Source: Rutpela maculata (Eukaryota > Arthropoda > Insecta > Coleoptera > Cerambycidae). Taken from it: a stretch of 64,000 nt of DNA. Positions 48,105-58,623 of the stretch are shown here, in pieces (the first letter of the stretch is position 1; each line of letters begins with the position of its first letter). The notes under the pieces are model-generated. The model saw nothing but the letters and a program-made list of their open reading frames with translations, had not been told where the DNA came from and made no database searches. The stretch covers positions 118,434,902 through 118,498,901 of the forward strand of contig OW386286.2 of the NCBI GenBank assembly GCA_936432065.2. The letters run 5' to 3'. Both the position numbers and the translations under genes were made by a program.

Positions 48105-48340
48105 ATATTATACTCTTCGCAAAAACGAAGAGTATATTGTATTCGTTCGGCACATTTCTAAAATCGTAAATATCGCTCGTAGAGAAACAATTTTCTTATC
48201 ATTGTGTTAGTGAACGAATTCTGAACAACTTTCAAAATGTCCGTTTCTCCGTCTGTCCGCCCGTCACGTTTCTTGTAAGCACGATGACTTAAGAAAGAAA
48301 AGTCCGATTGTATTGAAATTTGGAAAGTAAGTTAGTGTTA
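48105..48340 (+). repeat. Hairpin plus GTCY-type module
   Basis: ATACTCTTCG pairs with CGAAGAGTAT at 48112-48133. Then 48240-48340 has CCGTCTGTCCGCCCGTCACG, GTAAGCACGATGACTTAAG and TTGTATTGAAATTTGGAAAG, in the same order as in the HINE family and the 32910-33040 module. Non-coding; a fragment of another element family. Confidence 0.6.
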
Positions 48341-48659
48341 GCTAGAGGAAGAAGAAAATCGATCAGTAAATGAAAAAGTTATTAATTATTTAATTTAAAA
48401 AACAAATCCTTTAATTTTTGTCGCTTGTACTTAAATAGAAATCTTGCAAAATATTATTTCCATAATATATTTTTGTTTTGTTTAAGCATTTTACTGATAT
48501 ATATTTCATAGAAATATATCTAATGAGTTGAAATATGTATGACTATCGAAAGATATATATACCAAAGACAATCAATTTTCGTAGCAATATGTGATGGGCA
48601 GTGGCTAAAATTTTGCGTTGCAACTCCACTAGCTGACTACGTCCAAGGAATCTCACAAG

Positions 48660-49320
48660 GATTCTACCAAATCTTCAAATTCTTACTTGTCTGCGACGCA
48701 TAGCTCAATGTTCAATACTCGTTTGGTAGAGTATATGGCGCATTGTTTTTTACGTGGTTGTCCAATATAGGCCTAATACAAAAATGTTGAAGAATGGGGC
48801 TGGAAACAAAGCTGGGCTTACACCAGTAACAATGCTGAAAGATCCTGCTTCTGAAAAACTACTTAAATTTATTTGCTATAAATGTAAGAAAGGGTGCAGT
48901 GCAGCATGTGGTTGTAGAAAGGCAGGGTTAAACTGTTCTGTAATTTACAAATTTTGTAACGGACAAAGCTGTGACAATGCACCAACAACAATCGACGAGC
49001 TTCATGACGACGAAGAAGTCGACTCTCCAATCGAAACATTTCTCGCAAGCATGGAGCACAATCAATGCGTAGAAACAGTGAATAGCGCAACGGAAGCAAT
49101 TTCCGAAGAAAGTATTGTTGAAGACGACAACGAACCTGGACCTTCGACATCAAATGCCTCAAAAAGCAGGCTAGGGGTGCATAAAGCTTATAGGGGACAA
49201 CCATGCAAAAAATAAACGCGCCATGTACTCTACCTCAAGGTGGTGTGGAAACGAGTATTGAACATCTGCGAAGCAGACAAGTAAAATCAACTATATTTGA
49301 AGATTTTCAGGTATAAAAAC
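48660..49320. repeat. Inverted repeat enclosing a CXC-domain reading frame
   Basis: Left arm 48668-48775 and right arm 49186-49318 are inverse copies: AAATCTTCAAAT, TTACTTGTCTGC, TTCAATACTCGTTT, GGTAGAGTATATGGCGC and GGTTGTCC on the left all recur inverted on the right. The right copy has an extra CCACACCACCTTGA block. The right arm includes the 3' end of the reading frame, so the apparent N-terminus of that frame is made from an inverted copy of its own tail. Confidence 0.75.
48780..49215 (+). pseudogene. CXC-domain (tesmin/TSO1-like) protein C-terminal fragment
   Basis: It reads NKAGLTPVTMLKDPASEKLL, then the cysteine array FICYKCKKGCSAACGCRKAG and LNCSVIYKFCNGQSCDNA, then an acidic, Ser-rich tail ending GQPCKK and TAA at 49213-49215. 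The array follows the C-x2-C-x3-C-x3-C-x-C-x6-C-x6-C-x4-C layout of CXC (tesmin/TSO1) metal-binding domains; such domains bind zinc and DNA in other proteins. The part before about 48780 lies in an inverted-repeat arm, so the first ATG (48754) is not a natural start. It is probably a remnant of a large repetitive protein. This fragment is unbroken by stops. Confidence 0.6.
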
Positions 49321-49724
49321 AAATTTTATCTCAACACAAAAATACTCCTTCATAAAAGTCGCACTAAATTGAGGAATTACAAAAAGTCATAATTTTGTCA
49401 AGAATGCTTGACTTCGATCTGCTGCTGTACCGAAACTATTTAGTTTCATGAAGACATATTTTGTAGAAACTTGAATGCTCTTTTATTCTCATAAGAACAT
49501 TTCTTGCCGTATGAGGCACCCGAAACGAGATATTTCAAAGATACTGTTTTGTGCGCCATTTTTACAATATGGCGGCGCCGGCGGCTTTGATCACATTTTG
49601 CATTTTTCCTTATTTCATTTAGGGCATCGAAATCTACAAATTCCAAAAGTTTCAAAACTCCTGCACTTATTCGGACTAAACCCCATATTTTAAGCTCTCA
49701 CCGCTGTATTATAACCACAATAAT
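49321..49724. other. Unassigned stretch
   Basis: A CpG-rich patch, GGCGGCGCCGGCGGC, at 49571-49585 is the only unusual composition. No gene seen. Confidence 0.45.
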
Positions 49725-50105
49725 TACTTTCACATCCAGTATAGTAACGATAAAAAAAATTTTATTGCTCAAATGGGCTTAGAATGTCATGAATGTCGAG
49801 ATTTTAGGTTTGAACGAAAAAAATTTTTCTGTCTGTCGGTCTGACTGTAACTTTTTTTGTGCTCACGTTTACTCTGGAACCGTTTAAGATATTGACTTGA
49901 AATTTGGTACACATATGTACTTTAACGAGATCTGGAGCTACACTGCAAAAAATGAGGGTAAATTTACCGTCATTGTGTGTAAAATTTCCATTTAATTTTA
50001 CCCTCAAAGAGAGCGGAAAATTCCATTTACCAGGGAGTATTACCCAAAATAAAAGGTAAATAGAAATTTTCCACTGTCTTGGCGGGTAAAATACCATTAC
50101 AATTG

Positions 50106-50630
50106 ACGATTTGCACGAAAGAAAGTTTGGTAAAAAGTGTCTAGATTGGTATCACTGTAATTCACTGCACATGTTGACCAACTCGTCTAATTTCCAAACT
50201 TTCCAACAATTAAATACCTATAATATAATAATCATAACATTGTTTTCATTATTTTTAATGTCAAACCTACTTCCATTGAATATAAATCATCTTTATTAGG
50301 TTGTTTCGTAGTCTACAATATTTAAAAAATGTCGAATTATGCATTTTGTCAATGCTGCCAACTCTTCTAAACTGAGAGTTGGAAACAGTGCTTGACAAAT
50401 TGCATAATTCGACATTTTTTAAATATTGTATACTACGAAACAACCTAATACATATGATTTATATTCAATGGAAGTAGGTTTAACATTAAAGATAATAAAA
50501 ACAATGTTATGATTATTATATTATAGGTATTTCATTGTTGTAAAGTTTGGAAATTAGACGAGTTGGTCAACATGTGCAGTGAATTACCAATCTAGACACT
50601 TTTTACCAAACTTTCTTTCGTGCAAATCGT
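50106..50630. repeat. Inner foldback A
   Basis: Arms run ACGATTTGCACGAAAGAAAG ... GTCGAATTATGCA and back, centred near 50368 around TCTAAACTGAGAG. The pairing is close to perfect over roughly 255 bases each side. Confidence 0.85.
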
Positions 50631-50636
50631 TAATTG

Positions 50637-50791
50637 GGGGTAATTTTACACGCAACGACGGGAAATTTACTATGGAAAGAAAATCCTGTCTGGATAAGGG
50701 GCAATTTTGTTGAAGTAATAAAATTGCCCCTTATCCAGATAGGATTTTCTTTCCATAGTAAATTTACCATCGTTGCGTGTAAAATTACCCC
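50637..50791. repeat. Inner foldback B
   Basis: AAAGAAAATCCTGTCTGG pairs with CCAGATAGGATTTTCTTT, and AAGGGGCAATTTT with AAAATTGCCCCTT; loop GTTGAAGTAAT. Its outer arm resembles the TIR-proximal text of the enclosing element (TTTTACACGCAACG), so it may be a miniature relative. Confidence 0.85.
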
Positions 50792-51008
50792 AATTGTAAT
50801 GGAATTTTATCCGCAAAGAGAGTAGAAAATTTTTATTTACCTTATATTTTGGGTAATCCTCCCTGGTAAATGAAATTTTACGTTCTTTTAAGGGTAAAAT
50901 TATATGGAAATTTTACAAGCAACGAGGGTAAATTTACCCTCATTTTTTATAGTGTAGATTATATTTTCATCTTGTTCCGTCGAAGGGTTGGGGGGTAATT
51001 GGGGTAAA

Positions 51009-52484
51009 GGACCTCTCACAAATCTTATGGGAAATTGGCTTACGGTGAAATTGTCCCAAATTTTGGTATGTTGTTCTACTAGTCCAGTAGATCAAAAGTC
51101 TCAATGGGCACGACTCCCAAAAACACACCCTTCTACCTTTTTTTTTTTTGCCTTCTATTGGGGTGAAAGCGCTCGTATACATTTAACAACTACATTTCTC
51201 TAAAAAATATTTTTATCTTTCGGCGCGGTAAAAAACCTCAGTCGTAGGATCTGACTTACATTTAGACCCTTGCACCCTTTTCCACCCCTTCTGGGGGGTG
51301 AAAATTGCTTTCACGGCTCCACAGCGGTATCCTTGTTCCAAAAAAATATTAAACTGCTCAGTCGTTGAACACAGAACCCTAAAAGATGACGCAAAAATCA
51401 CTCTGAAGTACCCCATAACGCTTTTCCACCCCTTCCGGAGATTGATTCTCAATAAAGCGGCTGCACAGCTCTAGCACATCTCAAAACAGGTACAGCAATG
51501 ACTCTGAGCCAATCTCTAACCATTTTCCAACCCCTCCGAGGGCTGAAAATCACTTTCCCTGCTGCACATTGGTATAATTTTACACCCGCGACAAACCTTA
51601 TGGGAATTGGCTTATGGTGGAATTGGCTCAACTTCGCATATGTTATGTATAGAAGTTCAACTTCAGAGACTCCTGGAACCATGGGATACCGACGTGTTGG
51701 TCGTCTATTCTAAAAAGGGCATGACATAAGGGGAGAATTGGTCCGAGAAATCAAATACGCAAACCAGACGTTCTTAGGCCTCTACCCCTCTTGGGAAGGG
51801 TTTTACGACCCTCGCGCCCATGGACACTTTTGTTCAAGACGCCAAAATAGATACATATGCGAAGTTGAGCCAATTCCACCGTAAGCCAATTCCCATGTTT
51901 GTCGCGGGGGTAAAAGTATACCACTGTGCAAGTATGCAGCTGTGAAAGTGATTTTCAGCCATCGGAGGGGTTGGAAAATGGTTAGAGATTAGCTCAGAGT
52001 CATTGCTGTAACTCTTCTGAAATGTGCTATCGCTATGCAGCCACTTTAGTAAGAATCACCCCCCGGAAGGGGTGGAAAAGCATTAGAGGGTACTTCAAAG
52101 TGATTACTGCACCATCTTTTAAGGTTCTGTGTTCAACTGAGCAGTTTCATATTTTTTTGGAACAAAGATACCGCTGTGCAGCCGTGAAAGCGATTTTCAC
52201 CTCCCAGAAGGGGCAAAAAAGGGTGGAAGGGTCTAAACGTAAGTCAGATTCTACGACTGAGGTTTTTTACCGCGCTGACAGATTCAAATAATTTTTTAGA
52301 GAAATGTAGTTGTTAAATGTATACGAGCGCTTTTCACCCCAATAGAGGGCAAAAAGGTAGAAGGGTGTGTTTTTGGGACTCGTGCCAAGTGAGACTTTTG
52401 ATCTACTGGACTAGTAGAACAACATATCAAAATTTGGGCCAATTTCACCGTAAGCCAATTTCCTATAAGATTTGTGAGTGGTCC
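51009..52484. mobile_element. 1.5-kb foldback with GGACCTCTCACAAATC ends
   Basis: Arms of about 640 bases (51009-51652 and 51848-52484) pair throughout: GGAAATTGGCTTACGGTGAA with TTCACCGTAAGCCAATTTCC, and CTCTAACCATTTTCCAACCC with its inverse near 51970. A roughly 195-base unpaired centre holds GC-richer text (51653-51847). CCACCCCTTCYGG-type blocks repeat within each arm. No target duplication is visible when compared with the empty site. A degraded end-like match (GTGTGGGAGGGTCCTTT) sits at 62441-62460. Confidence 0.85.
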
Positions 52485-52877
52485 TTTGGGGTAAATAGGT
52501 AAATCAAGCAGGTAAGAGTCCATAAAATTGGTATTTAGTATATGCAAGAGAAGCGCTAAGGTCTCAAAAAAAAATTTGGCAGTAGCCACCTCCATTACCA
52601 CCCCCACCCCATTGTTAAAGGGGATGAAAAAAATGTGATTTAGCGTGTGTACAAGAACCAGAAACTTCAAAATATTTTTTTACTTCATCCATCCCCACTA
52701 CCACCCCCCTCTCACCACCCCCACCCCACTACCGACGTGGGGTATCGTTTTATGGGTTTTTTTGGTAGAGGATTTCAAATATTATGTTATTAAATTTCCA
52801 TAATCAAAAAATTTTTTCGTTGTGAGTGACTTGGACAGAAAATCCGGATGTGGAAGTAGTGATTCCTTGGGCAGCGG

Positions 52878-53520
52878 TTTTTTTTTAATCAATTTAGGCA
52901 AGTTGACACCCGTCAGCTACCTACTTATCCCTTACCTACCTGTCAGCAACTGCACATTTGGGTTAAGTAATTCACAGTGTCTTATTCTATAAATTTTTAA
53001 ACGTAACCGCTATGATTTTTGTTAAAAAAAAAGTCAACTTTCACCGCTCTCACCCGTGCCCCTCCTCGCTCGAGCTATCAGCAAATTCCCACATCAGGGT
53101 TCTCCCTTAGTGTACGACGTATTGTTACGGAAACTTTTCATGGCCCGAGTCATATCGAAATTTCGTGACCAACTCTCCGTCTACATTGCAGAATCAGACG
53201 TGGATCAACAGTATATGGAAATAACGGATAGTTTCTTTGAAAGTTATCTGCTGAATGCTCAAAGTAAGATTTTTCAAGAATTGGGAAGAATTATGTTTTA
53301 TAAGAGGGCGCAAATACATGATTAGCCTAGGGGCGCACCAAATCCTAATCCATCCCTGCCTCTCACTCAATATTTTATATTCTTATGTAGTAACAATCTC
53401 TATTTCTGTGCTAGTTTGCAGATTTTTCACCCACTTTCTGTATTCCTACTTAAACTATTGCCGAATAAATAGAAATTTGACAGACTGCACTGGCTGACTG
53501 CTAAATAGGATTTAAATCTA
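52878..53520. other. Unassigned stretch
   Basis: The 90-codon frame at 53056-53325 (MPLLARAISKFPHQGSP start) has no motif I recognise and shows no splice context; I do not call it a gene. Confidence 0.45.
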
Positions 53521-53653
53521 AAGGGCCGTTACTTTCGGTCCCGATTAAACTTTAACCGTTGGCCAAATTATTGAAAATACAATTGTTTTCATGGTAACTG
53601 AATTGGTTTGACCCATCGTTAACGTTTAATCGGGATCGAAAGTAACGGCCCTT
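53521..53653. mobile_element. 133-bp MITE (AAGGGCCGTTACTTTCG ends)
   Basis: AAGGGCCGTTACTTTCGGTC and, inverted, AAGGGCCGTTACTTTCGATC are terminal. GATTAAACTTTAACCG and CGTTAACGTTTAATCG pair further in. Target duplication ambiguous because the flanks are TA-rich. Confidence 0.8.
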
Positions 53654-54112
53654 ATTGATGTAAATAACACTCAAATACATATTGATTCGATCAATAATAT
53701 TTCGGATTCGACCTGAAATTAGCTGTAAATATGCAAAAATTTCAGGATAAAAAAATATTGACTACGTATAATTTTTTCATTATTGGTAGAAAACTCATAT
53801 TTTCAAGTCGTGTATTATAAACTCAAAATTAAATTAGAAAAAAATAAATTTGACTATATCCCTGCAATTACTAAAATTGTTATTTTCTATAGGAAATAAC
53901 AGAAGATGAGATTATGAAATCTGGTAACCTCTAAAGTTATCAAAGTTCAACTTGATTATTTCAAGAATATTTGTTATTTCAAGAATATTTGTATAGTGAG
54001 TTTACTAAACAACATTATAGGACTTAAATATCGCATAGAGTTCCGAACAATACAACAGCATTGTATAAACTTTCGTATGTGAGAAAATTATTGTATGATA
54101 TTGCGCCATATT
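53654..54112. other. Unassigned AT-rich stretch
   Basis: Nothing recognised before the SINE. Confidence 0.5.
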
Positions 54113-54121
54113 TATTTTAAG

Positions 54122-54500
54122 GTGGGGGCGAGCATAGAGGCGTCTTCACTGTGCTGTATTTCGAAGCAACGTTCAGCGTGGTTAATACTTGGATGGGTGA
54201 AATCTATCTTGGGAAACACAGCGATCTTGTACCGCCTTCTATCGGCTTGTATATCAGCGTATACGCGGAAGCTATGTAATTTCAAGACGAGGATTACTTA
54301 GGGGATATACCATCCTTCTGAGGGGATGCAAAGCAGGCGGTCCCGTGTTTATTAAATGTTAGGCAGGTAAAAGATCCCTCTCTCAAGAGAAGAGGTTCGG
54401 CAAAATTTCCAGGTTGGGGGTAGCTCGTCTCCTGGCGTCGGTGGTATAGGCCCTGGTAGCGTAAATAGGCCGACGTTAAATAAATAGTTAAAAAAAAATG
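54122..54500 (+). mobile_element. 5S-rRNA-derived SINE
   Basis: TATTTTAAG flanks the element on both sides (54113-54121, 54501-54509), and the 3' end is a run of about nine A. Within the head, 54160-54240 reads TCGAAGCAACGTTCAGCGTG then GTTAATACTTGGATGGGTGA and CTTGGGAAACAC. These correspond to the internal control region and C-box of 5S rRNA (GTTAGTACTTGGATGGGTGA, CTGGGAACACC). The first third of 5S is diverged. A 5S head identifies a SINE3-type element transcribed by pol III through TFIIIA sites. The 250-base body (to 54490) does not match anything else in the window; it should carry the LINE-recognised 3' end. Confidence 0.75.
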
Positions 54501-54509
54501 TATTTTAAG

Positions 54510-55457
54510 ATTTGGTTGTTTATCAATTGCCGCCATTACGCAGAATTCACTTAAGAATGTAAGAATGCCAATTGAAAATTAATTTTTTAGAAATGCAGAG
54601 ATTATTATCTTGTCAATTTAATAAATATTTTGTTTAAATTGAAAATCCAGCCATTTTAAATTTGAAAAAGTATACTTTTTAATTTTTAACAAACCAAATA
54701 TAAACTGAGGCTTTGCTAAAACTGTATATATTTTGTTAGAAAATTCCACCGTGCAAGAATATTTCCTCGCTACTATATATGTGTATATCATATGTAGATA
54801 CTGTTTAATGATATACTTTCCCATGTTTAATGGATCTTAAGCGCTATTATTGAGTTTGTTATTTGAAATAGTAACCACACAACTTATCTGCCTTATATGG
54901 CATTCTTGCAATAATTTTGTTAAAAATTTCATCACTAGAAAACAAAATTATTGTATGAAATTTTCTTACTGCGATACCTTCCGCATTATAACACACTTAT
55001 GAAATAGTTTCTTAGAAGTTCTATAAATTTTCTTAAAATATACTTCAACCAATATACAATTACTATAGGACACTTTTATAATCAGGTAAAATTATTTTAT
55101 AAAGGTTGAATACTTTTCTAATAGAATGCCTGTATACCGAAATGTTGTATAAAATTGGGCCCTTCTTGTTTGTATAGGCATTGTATACTGGTACTTATCT
55201 GCGTTATAGGATTCACACGTTTCTCTAAGGTGTGCTGTATAGCAGTTTTAACAATTTTTATAAAAGTTGGTTTGCTAGTTGGGTTAGAGCTTAGAGCGTT
55301 GCCAACTGCGAACGCCTATTTGAATAATGAAAATTAAAAAATATGGGTTGTGTACTTTATCTCAGTGGCATCAAGCAAAACTTAAACAAACCGTATTCAA
55401 GCAAAATGCCCATCAAACAGGTGTCCACGGTCGGCTACGCCATAGTCCAACTTCTAT
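54510..55457. other. Unassigned region
   Basis: AT-rich, no gene or repeat structure recognised. Confidence 0.5.
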
Positions 55458-55929
55458 CCACACAGCACAATCGGGATAAGGGATGACAAATTGACGTACC
55501 TGAATATCTCAGTACGTAAAATAAATAGAAAAACGGATGTACCTTTTTAGGATATCCTATTTTAGGTATTCCTCAAGACAGCCTATTTTAGTATGTCCCA
55601 GGATATCCTTTTATGGATGTCAATGGGTATCCTGAATAAGTTCCATTTTGGCGTTAATTATGTCGACTAACATCGGGATTAAGAACGGATATCCCAAATC
55701 TCCTTAAAATGTACCCTAATATTAGGTCTCTAATTTAAATAAAGAGCAATTTTGATTTCCGGCCAACCAAACTGGCCAAAGCAAATACCCCAAACACACA
55801 GCACTCACAGCAGCCAACTCAGATGCAGCCGTGCTTTATTAGTTTTTTTTCTCAAATATTTAAATAATAATTGTTTTTAAATATTTTAAACTTGTATCTT
55901 TGTATTTTATCTGCTTAGCTCAGCTTTAT

Positions 55930-57490
55930 TCGAGTGTCTTCATGCCAGACTATAAAAAGTGAGTACAAACGTATAAAAATATAACATAACCTATTAAACT
56001 TTATGTTCTGAAAAACTTATCTAATTATGATTGAATATTTAATTAGTTATTAATGTCGTGTTCGAAGCCACGAAAATTAAATACCATATTTTATACTTTC
56101 AGAATGCCAAAGGAAGCTAAAAAAGTGAGGATTTATACATATTCCCGTATTTTAAGTGACAGTCGCTCAGAACCTACAAAATAAAATATTAATTTGGCTC
56201 AAGAATTGAATACTGAAATCAGCTGGGAGAGAAAATGTGAGTCACGTGAAAATATTGTCAAATCTGACAATAAACCTGATGAAATGGAATTTGAGAATGA
56301 CGGCAAATAACGTACTTGGTTAATAATTTTAAAACCATCCATCAACTAATTGTGGATGAAAATAAGTAAGTAAATATTGTGCTTTAAGATAATTATTAAA
56401 ACTTTTATTACACTTTTAAATGAAAGATATGACACGATATCAGGCCGAACACAGGTGGACAAACTGTATAAAAATGCAATCTTTTATCTTGCAATTATAT
56501 TTGCTGGAGTGAACTATATGGATTTTAATTTATAATTCAGTAAATAATTATTATTCACTGACTGCTATAGGTCATACCTATATCCTTCTAGAATTTCTAT
56601 TATTATTATCTTGCCCACTTTTCTTATATTTTACTTCCACATCCAGTGGAAGTATAGTAACGACAAAAAAATTTTTAAAAATTTTTATTGTTCAAATACG
56701 CTTAGAATGTCACGAAACGTCGAGATTTTAAGTTTGAACGAAAAAAAATTTCTGTCTGTCGGTCTGTCTGTCTAACTTTTTTTGTGCGCACGTTTACTCT
56801 GGAACCGTTTAAGATATTGACTTGAAATTTGGTACACATATGTATTTTAACGGGATCTAGAACTAGATTATATTTTCATCTTGTTCCGTAGAAGGGTTGG
56901 GGGGTAAATTGGGGTAAATTTGGGGAAAATAGGTAAATCAAGCAGGTAAGAGTCCATAAAATTGGTATTTAGTATATACAAGAGAAGCTAAGGTTCCAAA
57001 AAAAGTTTTGGCATTAGCCACCCCCATTACCACCACCACCCTATTATTAAAGGGGATGAAAAAAAATTGTGATTTAGTGTGTGTACAAGAACCAGAAACC
57101 TCAAAATATTTTTTTACTTCATCCACCCCCACTACCCCCCCATCACCACCCCCACCCCGCTACCGATGTGGGGTATCGTTTTATGGGTTTTTGGGGTAGA
57201 GGATTTCAAATATTATATTATTAAAGTTCCATAAACAATTATTTCCACATACAATTTTTTTCCGTTGTGAGTGACTTGGATAAAAAATTTGGATGTGGAA
57301 GTAGTGATTCCTTGGGCAGCGGTTTTTTTAATAATAGTGGTTCAAATAATAATAATAACTCTACGTTTATTTTAGCTGCACCCATGAATGAGTAAATTAT
57401 GGAAAACGAAGCAGAGAAGCTGCTAAAAGATTATCCGAGAAATGCAAAAGAGAGGAGCGAGGAAAAGAAAAGAATAGAGAAGTAGGAATG
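55930..57490 (+). pseudogene. Vestigial spliced small gene in copy B
   Basis: Exon 1 ATGCCAGACTATAAAAA ends at GTGAGTAC (about 55957). It is followed in phase, after TTTCAG (56102), by an exon opening MPKEAKKVRIYTYSRILSD. That exon has one TAA after EPTK, then continues LAQELNTEISWERKCE and, after a frame change, YLVNNFKTIHQLIVDENK to a donor AAGTAAGTA. The third exon after TTTTAG (57376) reads ENEAEKLLKDYPRNAKERSE and ends in TAG. The intron before it is interrupted by HINE copy 6. The product is not recognised. Exon phases joining correctly support past coding. Confidence 0.45.
56633..57322 (-). mobile_element. HINE/DINE-like element, copy 6
   Basis: Complete ends. Inserted in a T-run of the copy B element; copy A has TATATCTTTTTAATAA there, showing that no sequence beyond T residues was duplicated. 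Microsatellite CTGTCTGTCGGTCTGTCTGT. Confidence 0.88.
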
Positions 57491-57903
57491 CGCTTCCGCT
57501 ATTGCAAAAGTAATATAGATATTTATGTAACATTTTTCTAAGAAGTTTGCTTTTTAACATTATAATTGTTTTTAAATATTGAATCTGTTTAGCTTATTTC
57601 TATTATTGAAATATTATTATTATTTCAGTAGCACTTAATTCCATACATATAAAATACTTTTGTTTCTTTATAAAATTGTAGTGTCTTTGATGATGGTTAA
57701 TAAACCGAATTGTAAGAAAATAATATTTTATTTTTTAACTGACCATAAATCCAAGAAATTAAGTATAAGTTATAAGGAAAAAATAGACAAGTGCAAATAT
57801 TTCAAAAATGTGCATATTTAACACAAATTCTAAACATTTTTACAATTCAATTTTTTTTTAATTTAAGTATAACATTATTGTCTAAATGTTGGTTTTCTTA
57901 ATT

Positions 57904-58623
57904 ACTTCCACATCCAGTGGAAGTATAGTAACGGCAAAAAAATTTTTAAAAATTTTTATTGTTCAAATAGGCTTAGAATGTCATGAAACGTCGAGATTTC
58001 AAGTTTGAGTGAAAAAAAAATTTCTGTCTGTCGGTCTGTCGGTCTGTCGGTCTGTCGGTCTGTCGGTCTGTAACTTTTTTTGTGCGCACGTTTACTCTGG
58101 AACCGTTTGAGATATTGACTTGAAATTTGGTACACATATGTACTTTAACGAGATCTAGAACTAAATTATATTTTCATCTTGTTCCGTCGAAGGGTTGGGG
58201 GGTAAATTGGGGTAAATAGGTAAATTTGGAGTAAATAGGTAAATCAAGCAGGTAAGAGTTCATAAAATTGATATTTAGTATAGACAAGAGAAGCTAAGGT
58301 CTCAAAAAAAATTTTGGCATTAGCCATTACCACCCCCACCCCATTATTAAAGGGGATGAAAAAAAGATGTGATTTAGTGTGTGTACAAGAACCAGAAACC
58401 TCAAAATATTTTTTTACTTTATCCACCCCCCACTCCCACCCTCTGTCACCACCCCCACCCTACTACCGATGTGGGGTATCGTTTTATGGGTGTTTGGGGT
58501 AGAGGATTTCAAATATTATATTATTAAAGTTCCATAAACAATTATTTCCAGATACAAAATTTTTTCATTGTGTGACTTGGATAGAAAATCCGGATGTGGA
58601 AGTAGTGATTCCTTGGGCAGCGG
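57904..58623 (-). mobile_element. HINE/DINE-like element, copy 7
   Basis: Complete ends. The microsatellite has expanded to five CGGTCTGT repeats (58030-58070) and a GGTAAATTGGGGTAAATAGG duplication lengthens the G-rich block. Inserted in copy B after TTTTCTTAATT. Confidence 0.88.

Larger units (their letters stand above)
49941..50954. mobile_element. Palindromic TA-flanked element containing two smaller foldbacks
   Basis: Ends CACTGCAAAAAATGAGGGTA and, inverted, CACTATAAAAAATGAGGGTA are flanked by TA (49939-49940, 50955-50956). The empty site is known from eight other HINE copies, which have a single TA. Outer arms are about 160 bases. Inside are foldback A (50106-50630, ACGATTTGCACGAAAGAAAG ends, arms about 255) and foldback B (50637-50791, GGGGTAATTTTACACGCAAC ends, arms about 72). 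Non-coding. Confidence 0.9.
49725..52877 (-). mobile_element. HINE/DINE-like element, copy 5, with two nested insertions
   Basis: The pieces 49725-49938, 50957-51008 and 52485-52877 together make one HINE in correct order. The first interruption is the 1,014-bp palindrome at 49941-50954 (TA duplicated). The second is the 1,476-bp foldback at 51009-52484. When both are removed the text matches other copies through each junction (GAGC-TA-GATTAT, and GGGTAAA-TTTGGGG). It is the most degraded copy, with a damaged 3' hairpin (ACTTTCACATCCAGTATAG). Confidence 0.88.

Noticed and set aside
53056..53325. 89-codon frame that looks moderately protein-like
   Set aside because: No recognisable domain, no splice context and no second copy; retained only as an unassigned stretch.
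54122..54250. A functional 5S rRNA gene
   Set aside because: Only the 3' two thirds resembles 5S, with many changes, and it is followed by an unrelated body, poly(A) and a target duplication; a SINE fits better.
55155..55337. Hydrophobic 60-codon frame as a membrane protein
   Set aside because: AT-rich low-complexity translation with no supporting start or family signature.
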